Assembly (NCBI GenBank): GCA_963627445.1
Contig: CAVGBM010000107.1
Span: 1-63,948, forward strand
From: F23-B02 sp963627445
GTDB taxonomy: Bacteria; Bacillota; Clostridia; Oscillospirales; Oscillospiraceae
DNA length: 63,948 nucleotides
Direction: 5' to 3'
The first letter of the stretch is position 1, and each line of letters starts with the position of its first letter. Under the pieces are notes generated by a model. It had not been told where the DNA came from. It worked only from the letters and a program-made list of their open reading frames with translations, and searched no databases. The position numbers and the translations under genes are program-made. Positions 40,084 to 49,470 of the stretch are shown here, piece by piece.

Positions 40084-42632
40084 CAGTGTGCCTCCGCCCA
40101 ACTATGTCCTTGTTTTGCATCAACTATGAGCGGCACGGAAAGCTTTGCAACTCCGCTCATTTCCTCGGAAAGAATTTTAATGACCGTGTCCGCCTCGTCC
40201 TCGGGACACTCGCATATAAGCTCGTCGTGCACCTGGAGGATGAGCTTTGACTTAAGCCCCTCGGCCTTGAGACGCTTATAGACATTGACCATCGCAAGCT
40301 TGATGATATCCGCCGCCGTGCCCTGAATGGGCATATTCAGCGCTACCCTTTCGCCGAATGAACGCATGTTGAAATTGGATGATTTGAGTTCCGGCAGAGC
40401 TCTGCGGCGATTGTACAGCGTCTTTACATAGCCGTCGGCCTTGGCCTGCTCAACAATGTGCTTCATATACTCGTGTACGCCGTTATATTTATCGAGGTAT
40501 GCGTCCATATACGCCTTTGCCTCGTTCGGAAAAACGCCGATATCCTGCGCAAGCGACCAGGCCGAAATGCCGTAGACGATGCCGAAGTTTACCGCCTTTG
40601 CTCTGCTGCGTTGAAGGCTCGTGACCTCACTGAGCAGAGTGTCAAACACCTGTGACGCTGTCACAGCGTGGATATCCTCGCCGCTTGCAAACGCCTCCTG
40701 CATGTGCTTGTCGTTTGAGATATGCGCAAGCAGGCGCAGCTCGATCTGGCTGTAGTCAGCGTCAACGAGCACCTTGCCCTTTGAGGCAATAAACATTTTT
40801 CTTATCTGACCGCCGAGTTCCTTGCGGATGGGGATGTTCTGCAAATTGGGCTCGGTGCTTGAAAGTCTGCCCGTTGCTGTAACGGTCATTTGGAAGTTTG
40901 TTCTTATCCTGCCGTCGGGCTCAATGAGCTTAAGTAGACCGTCAGCATAGGTCGATTTGAGCTTTGTGAGCATTCTGTAGTCCAAAATGCGCTCGATTAT
41001 CGAGTGCTTGCCCCTGAGCTTTTCCAAAACATCGGCATTTGTGCTCCAGCCGGTCTTTGTTTTCTTGCCCGAGGGCAGCATCAGCCGGTCAAACAGCACC
41101 TCGCCGAGCTGCTTTGGCGAATTAATATTGAACTCGCCGCCGGCAAGCTGCCATATCTCATTTCGAAGCTTCTCTATGCCGTCGTTAAGGCTTGCGCCGA
41201 ACTCGCTGAGCGCCGCTCTGTCGACCAAGAAGCCGACCGATTGCATATCGGCAAGCACCTGACACAGCGGAAGCTCGATCTCGTAATAAAGCTTTTCCAT
41301 GTCAAGCTGCTTAAGCTTTTCCCCGGTCACGGGTTTGAGCCTGTATATCGCCTCCGTGCCGTGGAGCTCGGTGCCGAGATAGCGCATGCTCACCCGCTCT
41401 AAGGGGTAGTCGCTCTCGGTGGCCTCGAGAAGATACGCAGCCAGCGCAGTGTCGTACACAAAGCCATCCAAAGGCAAGTTCTCCGCAATGAGCTTAGACA
41501 TGAGGTCTTTTACATTGTGGGATACTTTCCTGGTCTCGGCGGAAAACACGAGTTTCAGCAGGCTATTATAGTCGTCGCCCAAGCTGCCCCAGCGGGCGGT
41601 GTAAACGCTTTTTCCGTCGCAAAGCTCAATACTGTCAAAGTCTTCGCTCATCTGAACCGCGACAAGCTCTGCTGCCCTAACTGCCGCAGATATTGTCTCA
41701 AAATCAGCATCATCAAATACGGGAAAGTGCTCAATGGCTGCGCTTTCAGTTTCTGCCTCGGTCTCGGCAATGCCCCATTTTTCAATGAATTTATTAAAGC
41801 CGAGCTTTTTAAACAGGCCGTAAAGCTCCGGCTTATAGTTTTTATCCCAAAGTGCATCCTCGGGCTTGAAGCTTATGGGCGCTTCGGTGCATATGGTCGC
41901 GAGCTCATACGATAGCTCGGCACTTTCCCTGCCGTCTCTGAGCTTTTTGCGTACGCCCTCTTTGATCTCAAGCTCATCAAGATTTGCATAGATATACTCA
42001 ACGCTCGTGTAGCGTTGAATAAGATCCATTGCGGTTTTCTCGCCGACGCCGGCAACGCCCGGGATATTGTCCGACGAGTCGCCCATCAGGGCTTTGAGGT
42101 CAACAATGTGTATGGGGTCAAAGCCGTACTCCTCCCTGAACAGCTCGGGAGTGTACTCCTTTGTCTCCTGCTGACCCATGCGGGTCTTCACATGGCAGAC
42201 ATGCGTTGTCTCGCTTATGAGCTGGAAGCTGTCCTTATCGCCGGTAACGATGCGGCAGTCCCAACCTGTCTTTTCGCAAATTTTGCCCACAGTGCCGAGA
42301 AGGTCGTCCGCCTCAAAGCCCTCAAGCTCAAGGTGCAGGATGCCCATTGCATCAAGCACCTGCTTTAGAACCGGCATCTGCACTGCAAGTTCCTCCGGCA
42401 TGCCCTTACGATGCGCCTTGTAGCCGTCATAGCGCAGGTGGCGGAAGGTCGGCGCTTTAAGGTCAAAGGTCACGCAGACAGACTCGGGCTTTTCGCTGTC
42501 AAGAAGCTTATGCAATATCGCCAGAAATCCATATATGCCGTTTGTGGGCGTGCCGTCGGGCGCGTTGAGCTGCCTTATGCCGTAAAAGGCTCTGTTTACA
42601 ATGCTGTTTCCGTCTAATATCAGTAGTTTCAT
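40083..42632 (-). CDS. polA: DNA polymerase I
   Basis: 849 residues, full length. The N-terminal 5' nuclease has LILDGNSIVNRAFYG and DSSDNIPGVAGVGEKTA. The middle 3'-5' exonuclease-like domain lacks the D-x-E catalytic pair, as in many Firmicutes. The polymerase domain has DADYSQIELRLLAHIS (motif A), RSRAKAVNFGIVYG (motif B) and LQVHDELICE (motif C). The ATG at 42632 is six bases after GAGGA; an ATG two codons upstream overlaps the uvrB stop. Confidence 0.96.
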   Translation of the reverse strand: MKLLILDGNSIVNRAFYGIRQLNAPDGTPTNGIYGFLAILHKLLDSEKPESVCVTFDLKAPTFRHLRYDGYKAHRKGMPEELAVQMPVLKQVLDAMGILHLELEGFEADDLLGTVGKICEKTGWDCRIVTGDKDSFQLISETTHVCHVKTRMGQQETKEYTPELFREEYGFDPIHIVDLKALMGDSSDNIPGVAGVGEKTAMDLIQRYTSVEYIYANLDELEIKEGVRKKLRDGRESAELSYELATICTEAPISFKPEDALWDKNYKPELYGLFKKLGFNKFIEKWGIAETEAETESAAIEHFPVFDDADFETISAAVRAAELVAVQMSEDFDSIELCDGKSVYTARWGSLGDDYNSLLKLVFSAETRKVSHNVKDLMSKLIAENLPLDGFVYDTALAAYLLEATESDYPLERVSMRYLGTELHGTEAIYRLKPVTGEKLKQLDMEKLYYEIELPLCQVLADMQSVGFLVDRAALSEFGASLNDGIEKLRNEIWQLAGGEFNINSPKQLGEVLFDRLMLPSGKKTKTGWSTNADVLEKLRGKHSIIERILDYRMLTKLKSTYADGLLKLIEPDGRIRTNFQMTVTATGRLSSTEPNLQNIPIRKELGGQIRKMFIASKGKVLVDADYSQIELRLLAHISNDKHMQEAFASGEDIHAVTASQVFDTLLSEVTSLQRSRAKAVNFGIVYGISAWSLAQDIGVFPNEAKAYMDAYLDKYNGVHEYMKHIVEQAKADGYVKTLYNRRRALPELKSSNFNMRSFGERVALNMPIQGTAADIIKLAMVNVYKRLKAEGLKSKLILQVHDELICECPEDEADTVIKILSEEMSGVAKLSVPLIVDAKQGHSWAEAH

Positions 42633-42634
42633 TA

Positions 42635-44602
42635 TCATTCCTCGCCGCGAAGTCTGATTATCCTGTCTCGAAGCTCTGCCGCAAGCTCAAATTCGAGCAT
42701 CTTCGCAGCGGCCTTCATCTGCTTTTCAAGCTCGGCTATGAGTGCCTTGCGCTCGCCCCGCGTCATCTTAACGCCGTCTTTTCTGTGGGCGGCGCTCGAG
42801 GCGTCGGACGATATCTCGATCATATCACGAACGCTTTTGATTATGGTTTTCGGAACTATGCCATGTTCGGCGTTATACTTTGCCTGCTTTGCACGGCGGC
42901 GCTCGGTCTCATCGATTGCAAGACGCATGGAGCGTGTGACGGTGTCTGCATACATGATGACCAAGCCGTCAGCGTTTCTCGCCGCTCTGCCGATGGTCTG
43001 GATAAGGCTCGTTTCGCTGCGCAGGAAGCCCTCCTTATCGGCATCGAGGATGGCGACAAGGCTCACCTCGGGAAGGTCAAGTCCTTCGCGCAAAAGGTTT
43101 ATGCCGATGAGAACATCAAATTCGCCGAGGCGCAGGCTGCGGATTATCTCCATGCGCTCGATAGCGTCGATATCATGATGCATGTAGCGGCACTTGATGC
43201 CGACATTGCCGAGATATTCAGTCAGATCCTCCGCCATTTTCTTTGTGAGCGTTGTTACGAGAACTCTTTGCTGCTTTTCAATGCGCTGGTTTATCTCGCC
43301 GATGAGGTCGTCTATCTGCCCTTCGATGGGGCGCACAGATATCTCGGGGTCGAGAAGTCCTGTGGGCCTTATTATCTGCTCTGCGACCTGCCCCGCCCTT
43401 TCGCGCTCGTAATCGCCCGGCGTTGCGGAGACATACACCGCTTGGTGTATTCGCTCCTGAAACTCCTCAAACTTAAGCGGACGGTTGTCAAACGCCGATG
43501 GCAGGCGGAAGCCATAGTCGACAAGGGCTTCCTTTCTCGCCCTGTCGCCGCGGTACATCGCGCGCACCTGCGGGAGCGTCACATGGCTTTCGTCGACAAA
43601 CAGCAGGAAATCATCAGGAAAATAGTCAAGCAGCGTCATCGGCGCGCTTCCGACGGGTCTGCCGGATATTATCCTCGAGTAGTTTTCTATGCCCGTGCAG
43701 TAGCCAAGCTCCTGCATCATCTCAATATCATAATTTGTACGCTGCGATATGCGCTGTGCTTCGAGAAGCTTACCGTTTTCCTCAAAAAACTTCACCCTCT
43801 CCTCGCACTCGGCGCGGATATCGTCGATTGCCTTTGCCATCTTCTCCTTGCTGACGACATAGTGGCTCGCAGGGTAAATGGCAGCGTGGTTTAAGTATCT
43901 TAGCACTGTGCCGGTCACAACATTGACCTCGCTTATGCGGTCGATCTCATCGCCGAAAAACTCGACCCTTATCGCCTTGTCGCTTGAATAGGCGGGGAAA
44001 ATTTCGACAGTATCGCCGCGCACTCTGAACATATTGCGCTCAAAAGCAATGTCATTGCGCTCGTATCGAATCTCGATGAGCTTTTTTAAAAGCTCATCAA
44101 AGTTCTTGGTCTGCCCCTGTCTGAGCGAGATGACCATGTTTTTATAGTCAATTGGATCGCCGAGACCGTAGATGCAGGACACGGAGGCCACGACTATGGT
44201 GTCCCGTCGTTCAAAAAGGCTGGAGGTCGCACTGTGTCTTAACCGCTCTATCTCATCGTTTATGGAGCTGTCTTTCTCAATGAATGTATCGGTATGCGGA
44301 ATGTAGGCTTCGGGCTGATAGTAATCGTAGTATGACACGAAGTATTCCACTGCGTTTTCGGGGAAAAACTCTCTGAACTCGGCGCACAGCTGCGCTGCAA
44401 GTGTCTTGTTGTGCGCAAGCACGAGTGTTGGGCGGTTGAGCCTCGCAATGACGCTTGCCATTGTAAAGGTCTTGCCCGAGCCGGTAACGCCCAAAAGCAC
44501 CTGCTCATCTATGCCGTTTTCGATGCCGTTTACAAGCGTATCTATCGCCTCGGGCTGGTCACCCATGGGCGCATACGGTGAAACAAGCTTGAATTTATCC
44601 AT
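42635..44602 (-). CDS. uvrB: Excinuclease ABC subunit B
   Basis: 655 residues, full length. Walker A GVTGSGKTFT, the beta-hairpin region YYDYYQPEAYIP, DExx box VDESH, helicase motif VI QTIGRAARN, and a C-terminal UVR motif (LIAELEKQMKAAAKMLEFEL) that contacts UvrC. First gene of uvrB-polA-fusion-rimI-tsaD-radC. Confidence 0.97.
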   Translation of the reverse strand: MDKFKLVSPYAPMGDQPEAIDTLVNGIENGIDEQVLLGVTGSGKTFTMASVIARLNRPTLVLAHNKTLAAQLCAEFREFFPENAVEYFVSYYDYYQPEAYIPHTDTFIEKDSSINDEIERLRHSATSSLFERRDTIVVASVSCIYGLGDPIDYKNMVISLRQGQTKNFDELLKKLIEIRYERNDIAFERNMFRVRGDTVEIFPAYSSDKAIRVEFFGDEIDRISEVNVVTGTVLRYLNHAAIYPASHYVVSKEKMAKAIDDIRAECEERVKFFEENGKLLEAQRISQRTNYDIEMMQELGYCTGIENYSRIISGRPVGSAPMTLLDYFPDDFLLFVDESHVTLPQVRAMYRGDRARKEALVDYGFRLPSAFDNRPLKFEEFQERIHQAVYVSATPGDYERERAGQVAEQIIRPTGLLDPEISVRPIEGQIDDLIGEINQRIEKQQRVLVTTLTKKMAEDLTEYLGNVGIKCRYMHHDIDAIERMEIIRSLRLGEFDVLIGINLLREGLDLPEVSLVAILDADKEGFLRSETSLIQTIGRAARNADGLVIMYADTVTRSMRLAIDETERRRAKQAKYNAEHGIVPKTIIKSVRDMIEISSDASSAAHRKDGVKMTRGERKALIAELEKQMKAAAKMLEFELAAELRDRIIRLRGEE

Positions 44603-44661
44603 TGAGAGCCTCCGCTGAAATTTATTATAGTATTATATCATGTTTATTCCCAAATCACAAG

Positions 44662-44692
44662 AAAATCAGCCGTTTTAAAAACGGCTGATTTT
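44662..44692. terminator. Terminator after the SLH lipase-like gene
   Basis: Fully self-complementary AAAATCAGCCGTTTT followed by AAAACGGCTGATTTT, 16 bases after the minus-strand stop at 44709 and before uvrB's leader. Confidence 0.82.
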
Positions 44693-44708
44693 AAGCTTCT
44701 TATTCTTT

Positions 44709-46784
44709 TTAACCTGCAAGCGCAAGTCTTGAGATCATTGCGGCAAACTGCGCTCTTGTAGAGCAGCCCTGCGGGTACAGCGTACCGTCGCCCATGCCGA
44801 TGATAACGCCCTTGCTTATGCACCAGTTCATCGCCGGTACGGCATAATCAGAGATGTAGTCTGCATCGGTAAAGGCCGAGGTCTTGCCCGAAGCAGCCGA
44901 GCCATCGTTTGCGTATCTGTACACAAATGCGGCAAGCTGCTCGCGGGTCACGCTCTCATCGGGACGGAAGGTGTTGTCGTCATAGCCCATGACTATACCT
45001 GCATTATAGCCCCAAATGATCGCATCTTTGCACCAGCTCGAGTCAACATCGGTAAACGGGCAGGTCTTCCCTGCAACGGACGGAGATCCGGCAAGACGGT
45101 ACAGCACGGTGACGACCTGACCTCTGGACACTGCGCCCTCGGGGGCGAAGCTGTTTGCGTCGGCGCCTATCATGAGTCCGTTGTCGTAGCAATACTTGAC
45201 ATTGTCATAGAACCACGAACCCATGCTGACATCGGTAAACGGCAGGTTATTGATGATCGCATCGGGCTTGGAGTTCATGTAATCATCGGAAATGGACATC
45301 ATCCATGACATGCCGAGCTCACCGTAGTGGGCGGACATGATGCCGACGATGTTGAAAATGAGCGTTGCAAACTCGTCCGGGCATTTTGCAACGATCTTGA
45401 TGACAGTAAGCGTAAGGGGCTTTACCATCTTCTTGACCTGTTCAAAATTATACTCGGTTATGCCGGCCTCGCGCATGGCATCGAGGAACAGGTTCGCAAC
45501 GAAGTTTACGATCTCCTCGGTGGACTTGTTCTCGATAACATAGATGAGCTCACTGAGGTTCTTGACTGCGTTTTTGCTGAGTATCTGCACGAATGTATCC
45601 CACTGGTCAGGGTATGTGCCGATGAGCGGCAGAACGATCTCCTGAATGTCGTCCTGAGCCTCAAAAACCTCAGCTCTCGTAGTAAAGACTTCGGTGAACA
45701 GCTTCTGAACAAAGCGGTCAAGGAACTCGCCCTGCGACATGGTGATGCCGTTTTTGAGGTTGATTATCTTGGAAATGGTCGCTTTGGGGGTCACAGTCAC
45801 ATACTTAAAATCATCAATACGGTATGTACCCGCATTTTCAAAGGTCGAGAAGACCTCAAGCATATCCGCCTTGAGCTCGTCATAGTTCTCGTCGAGCTTT
45901 GCGCTGGGCAGGACATGGTCGACACCGTATCTGCCAAAGCCCATGCACTCGGGTGCGACCTTGACAACAAGGTCGTTATAGTTAACGATGTTGTGAATGT
46001 TGTTGTAGATACTGCTGCCTATCTTGTTTACATCTGCACCCATAGGCGGCTCGTAGCAGTAGAAGTAAACATCGTCCGCCGTCAGTTCAACATTCTTGCC
46101 GATGCCGCCGCCGGAGGCGATTATATCGTCTATCGCGCCGCCGAGCATGTTAGTGCCCGCTGCACCACGGCTGTAGCCGGTGCACCAAAGCTTGATCTTT
46201 CCGGTGATCTCCGTGTGCTTTGCAAGATACTCCTTCAGGAACGCAAGCGCCGTGTCGCGGCAGATGGCAAAGCCCGTGTGCTCGCTCTCAAGGCCGACAT
46301 TCAGGTCGCCTGCCCACTCGGCATAGTAGCCGCAGCCACGCAGGCCTATACCGATGACGGTGTATTTCTCGCCATCTATGTATATGACCTTGTTTGCAAT
46401 GCCTACACCGAAGGTGTTTCTGCCGGGTCTTTCGGTAAAGTCCTTGTTGGCCTCAAAATCCTTGAAGCCTATCTGATCAAAGAAATCTATAAGGTTTGCA
46501 GGGCCCTCCTTGTACCTTGCGGGGTCGGCAACATTACCCGCCGCAAAGCACATTGCCATGGTCACGGTCGCAAGATCCTGCCTGTAGTTATAGCCTGTTT
46601 GAGTAAAATACTCGTCGCTATAGGTAAACGGGCAAGGGTGATCCGTTTCCGAATCGTCATGTCCGGCATTGAACATGACTGTGCCGGTGATCGTTTCATA
46701 CTCGTCTCCCGCCGCAAATACCGACAGCGGCGCAAGGGAAACTAGCAGCACGAGCACCAGCAGGACGCTTATGGCTTTTTTCAT
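44709..46784 (-). CDS. SLH-anchored secreted protein with lipase-like domain
   Basis: 691 residues. Signal peptide 1-24 (cut after SVFAA). Residues 30-330 look like an alpha/beta hydrolase of lipase class 3 type: IGIGLRG, then the nucleophile elbow CTGYSRGAAG with Ser205, and YEPPMGAD after the next strand. A helical region follows (330-510), then three SLH domains from about 510, each with an FTDV/FTDA start and a TREQLAAFVYRYA-type helix. SLH domains bind pyruvylated wall polysaccharide, so the protein sits on the cell surface. Its ATG overlaps the stop of the O-antigen-ligase-like gene (ATGA). Confidence 0.87.
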   Translation of the reverse strand: MKKAISVLLVLVLLVSLAPLSVFAAGDEYETITGTVMFNAGHDDSETDHPCPFTYSDEYFTQTGYNYRQDLATVTMAMCFAAGNVADPARYKEGPANLIDFFDQIGFKDFEANKDFTERPGRNTFGVGIANKVIYIDGEKYTVIGIGLRGCGYYAEWAGDLNVGLESEHTGFAICRDTALAFLKEYLAKHTEITGKIKLWCTGYSRGAAGTNMLGGAIDDIIASGGGIGKNVELTADDVYFYCYEPPMGADVNKIGSSIYNNIHNIVNYNDLVVKVAPECMGFGRYGVDHVLPSAKLDENYDELKADMLEVFSTFENAGTYRIDDFKYVTVTPKATISKIINLKNGITMSQGEFLDRFVQKLFTEVFTTRAEVFEAQDDIQEIVLPLIGTYPDQWDTFVQILSKNAVKNLSELIYVIENKSTEEIVNFVANLFLDAMREAGITEYNFEQVKKMVKPLTLTVIKIVAKCPDEFATLIFNIVGIMSAHYGELGMSWMMSISDDYMNSKPDAIINNLPFTDVSMGSWFYDNVKYCYDNGLMIGADANSFAPEGAVSRGQVVTVLYRLAGSPSVAGKTCPFTDVDSSWCKDAIIWGYNAGIVMGYDDNTFRPDESVTREQLAAFVYRYANDGSAASGKTSAFTDADYISDYAVPAMNWCISKGVIIGMGDGTLYPQGCSTRAQFAAMISRLALAG

Positions 46785-48166
46785 ACACTATCCTCCACCA
46801 TATATATTTGATTTTGCCTTTTCGCCTCTTTTTCAGCTATCGAAAACATGATGATGAGAAGTGCAGCCTCGGGGAACGGGCAGAATATGCCGGGGTTAGT
46901 CATCGACATAGCAAGTATTCCGGCGTAGGAGAAGCCGAAAATGATCTGCTTGCTGTGCAGATTCGTGACTATAAGGCGCATTCTCTCTCCGAACAGCCAG
47001 CAATATGACATTACACCGATGGTGCCCATGGAGCCCATGACCTGAATGATGGCATTGTGATAAAACACGAGGCTGCCGGGTATGATAGCTTTGAATATTC
47101 CTACATTTTTTGTACTTCCGAGCCCTACTCCATTTATGGGGCATGCAAGGAAGTCCTTTATTCCAAGTTCAATAAAGCTCACTCTTGTCTCGCTGGAGGA
47201 TATGATGCTGCCCTCGACAAGTCTGCTTGAATACAACGCGGGGATGTACTTAACTCCGACATAGCACAGTGCGGCGACCAAAAGCAGGAACGCCCAGTTG
47301 TACCACCTGTGCTCGGCGATGCTCTCCCGCCTGAGATGGCAGATATAAAGTCCGCTGACAAAGCCGATCATCGCGCCGAAAAGCAGGCCGCTTCTCGACC
47401 CGCTCATGACGAGTGCAAGGCACATGACGGCATAGCCTATAAGATGTATCCTGCGGCGCTCTATCAAAAGGCACGAGGCAGGCAGTGTCATCAATAGGAC
47501 GCTCGCGACATAGTTTCTCGGCTTAAAAAACAGTACGCTCCCCTTTTCGATAAAGTGTTCAAGATTGACGGCATAGAAAATGAGCACCACTGCCGAGGCA
47601 ACGAGTCCCGCCGTGAAGAGAATGTCCGCCATGCGCTCGACACGGTCGTACTCTCTCTCGTTTTCGAGTCGGGAATTAACAAGAAAATACAGGCCGAGCA
47701 TAACAACGCCGAGGCCGAGCATATAATAAAGGCTCGTCGCTCTGAAATAATCCTTTGCCGAGATAGTTCCGACACCGCCAATGAGCAGTGCCGCCGACAC
47801 GGCGCACAGCGGAATGGTGAACCTGCCCTTTACGAGCGGTCTGCGGTAATGCACAAGGTTGAACACGGCTGCTATCGCAAACGGCACGGCAGCATACGGC
47901 ACATACGGCACAAGCGACGTATAATCCGTATAATACCGTGTTGAAAGCAGAAAAATGCAAAGTATCGGGCAGACTATCGACAGCAGATCGTCACAGAAAA
48001 CGAGCAGCAAAACCGTGACCGCAACGAGCAGATACATGACGGGAAGCTGCGTTTGCGTCACAAGCGCAAACAGCGATACCACAAACAGCACCGGGCAAAA
48101 GCCCTTGCTGTTCCACGCTTTTGAAGCTAAATACTGTCCGTTTTCAAAAAAATCATGCAAATTCAA
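46781..48166 (-). CDS. O-antigen ligase/polymerase-like membrane protein
   Basis: 461 residues with about ten to twelve membrane helices and a large outer loop with GVGLGSTKNVGIFK and YHNAIIQVMGSMG, matching the Wzy_C/O-antigen ligase family pattern. Such proteins polymerise or ligate lipid-linked glycans on the outside of the membrane. In a Gram-positive it would act on a capsule or wall glycan. The start is TTG with GAGGAA upstream. It is translationally coupled to the SLH protein and has its own promoter. Confidence 0.8.
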   Translation of the reverse strand: MNLHDFFENGQYLASKAWNSKGFCPVLFVVSLFALVTQTQLPVMYLLVAVTVLLLVFCDDLLSIVCPILCIFLLSTRYYTDYTSLVPYVPYAAVPFAIAAVFNLVHYRRPLVKGRFTIPLCAVSAALLIGGVGTISAKDYFRATSLYYMLGLGVVMLGLYFLVNSRLENEREYDRVERMADILFTAGLVASAVVLIFYAVNLEHFIEKGSVLFFKPRNYVASVLLMTLPASCLLIERRRIHLIGYAVMCLALVMSGSRSGLLFGAMIGFVSGLYICHLRRESIAEHRWYNWAFLLLVAALCYVGVKYIPALYSSRLVEGSIISSSETRVSFIELGIKDFLACPINGVGLGSTKNVGIFKAIIPGSLVFYHNAIIQVMGSMGTIGVMSYCWLFGERMRLIVTNLHSKQIIFGFSYAGILAMSMTNPGIFCPFPEAALLIIMFSIAEKEAKRQNQIYMVEDSV

Positions 48167-48243
48167 ATCAATTTCCTCAACTTAATGATCTTTAGTCGGC
48201 TCGCGGGCATCAGACCCGCAGCCGAAATCTGAACACTGTATAT

Positions 48244-48272
48244 AGAATACACTATATCGAGCATTTTTTCAA
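48244..48272 (-). promoter_or_regulatory. Promoter of the ligase-SLH operon
   Basis: On the minus strand TTGAAA (48272-48267), 17-base spacer, TATTCT (48249-48244), about 75 bases before the TTG start. A GC-rich hairpin at 48195-48225 lies in the resulting leader. Confidence 0.65.
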
Positions 48273-48285
48273 CACAAAAAGGCTT

Positions 48286-48302
48286 TGAACGAAATTCGTT
48301 CA
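48286..48302. promoter_or_regulatory. Palindrome upstream of the ligase promoter
   Basis: TGAACGAA - A - TTCGTTCA, perfect 8-bp arms, 14 bases upstream of the -35 box of the ligase promoter and about 65 bases upstream of the rightward -35. Candidate binding site for an unknown regulator. Confidence 0.4.
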
Positions 48303-48367
48303 TATACAATTATAACCGTTCAGGCGAAACAAATCGGTCGAATACGCCCGTTTTTTCCTTATCGCCC

Positions 48368-48396
48368 TTGAAAGAATAATAATATCGTGTTACAAT
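48368..48396 (+). promoter_or_regulatory. Promoter of the small acidic protein gene
   Basis: TTGAAA at 48368-48373, 17-base spacer, TACAAT at 48391-48396; the ATG with GGAGG is 25 bases further on. Confidence 0.75.
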
Positions 48397-48421
48397 CTAA
48401 AAAAATTGCGGAGGTGCCTTA

Positions 48422-48733
48422 ATGAGCAGAGAAGAGGTCAAAAAGCAGATAGAAGAGGAAGATAATTACCACTATAACGACGAGCTGTTTTACACCGGCG
48501 AGGGCGATCTTTTAGATACCGCCGAGGGGCGTGCAAAGTTTTGCAGGCTCAACGAGACGACCGTTTTCAGAAAGAAAGACCCCGGCGTGTGGAACAACTA
48601 CATTTGGGTGTTCAACAACCAGGGTGTCGGCATGACGATAAAAAAGCAGAGCCGCGTTGACCCGAAGCTCATGGAGTGCATCGATTACGACGCAGACGGC
48701 AATGAGGTCAGCAAGTCCTACGACCCTGCATAA
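48422..48733 (+). CDS. Small acidic protein, function unknown
   Basis: 103 residues, rich in Asp and Glu, no signal peptide, membrane helix or cysteine pair. A possible beta-rich core is VWNNYIWVFNNQGVG. I recognise no family. A strong SigmaA promoter, a GGAGG site seven bases before the ATG and a following terminator support a real, single-gene unit. Confidence 0.7.
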   Translation: MSREEVKKQIEEEDNYHYNDELFYTGEGDLLDTAEGRAKFCRLNETTVFRKKDPGVWNNYIWVFNNQGVGMTIKKQSRVDPKLMECIDYDADGNEVSKSYDPA

Positions 48734-48743
48734 CTTCGATTAT

Positions 48744-48782
48744 AAAAACAGACCCGATGATTTTTTCATCGGGTCTGTTTTT
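48744..48782. terminator. Bidirectional terminator, acidic protein / hypB
   Basis: Long stem AAAAACAGACCCGATGA / TCATCGGGTCTGTTTTT with a loop of five T, between convergent genes. Confidence 0.9.
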
Positions 48783-49450
48783 CAGCTATTCCACTGCTTG
48801 ACCTGCTCACGCAGCCAGTTTGCCCATTCATCAATGCCCTCGCCAGTTCTTGCGGAGATGGGGATGATCTTGATGTTGGGGTTGAGCTTCGTTACATAGC
48901 GCTTGCAGGCTTCAAGGTCAAAGTCAAAGTACGGCATGACATCGATCTTGTTAACAAGAAGCACATCGCAGATGGAGAACATCAGCGGGTACTTGAGAGG
49001 CTTATCGTGTCCCTCGGGAACAGAAAGGATCATCGCGTTTTTGACAGCGCCCGTGTCAAACTCGGCAGGACACACGAGATTGCCGACGTTTTCGAGGATG
49101 GCAAAATCAACATTCTCCGTGCCAAGGCCCTCGAGGCCCTGCTTTGTCATACCTGCGTCAAGATGGCACATGCCGCCGGTGTGCAGCTGGATGACCTTTG
49201 CGCCGGTCTCGGCAATGGTGTGAGCGTCGACATCGGAGTCGATATCCGCTTCCATAACGCCGATGCGCATCTCATCCTTGAGTGCGGCTATGGTAGCCTT
49301 AAGGGTCGTGGTCTTGCCCGAGCCGGGAGACGACATGAGGTTGAGCAGGAAGGTCTTTTCCTGCTTGAGCTCCTTCCTCAGCTCATCGGCCTCGCGGTCG
49401 TTATTCTCAAACACGCTCTTTTTGATCTCTAAAACTCTGAACTTATCCAT
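48782..49450 (-). CDS. hypB: Hydrogenase nickel incorporation GTPase HypB
   Basis: 222 residues, SIMIBI-class GTPase that helps insert nickel into [NiFe] hydrogenase. P-loop SSPGSGKTTT at 40-49, GVMEADIDSDVDA, the metal-site sequence GGMCHLDAGM, LENVGNLVCPAEFD, and NKIDVMPYFDFD. There is no histidine-rich nickel-storage N-terminus. No hypA, hypC-F or hydrogenase gene is in the window, which is unusual. It follows a solute-binding protein gene by 20 bases on the same strand. Confidence 0.93.
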   Translation of the reverse strand: MDKFRVLEIKKSVFENNDREADELRKELKQEKTFLLNLMSSPGSGKTTTLKATIAALKDEMRIGVMEADIDSDVDAHTIAETGAKVIQLHTGGMCHLDAGMTKQGLEGLGTENVDFAILENVGNLVCPAEFDTGAVKNAMILSVPEGHDKPLKYPLMFSICDVLLVNKIDVMPYFDFDLEACKRYVTKLNPNIKIIPISARTGEGIDEWANWLREQVKQWNS

Positions 49451-49470
49451 TGTTTCACCTCATATATCTG

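Noticed and set aside
42785..43894. Plus-strand frame of about 370 codons opposite uvrB
   Set aside because: Antisense shadow of a conserved repair gene with no start signal or family motif.
45327..46745. Long plus-strand open frame (about 470 codons) opposite the SLH lipase-like gene
   Set aside because: It is fully antisense to a gene with signal peptide, GxSxG motif and SLH domains, has no ribosome site, and its translation has no domain-like character.
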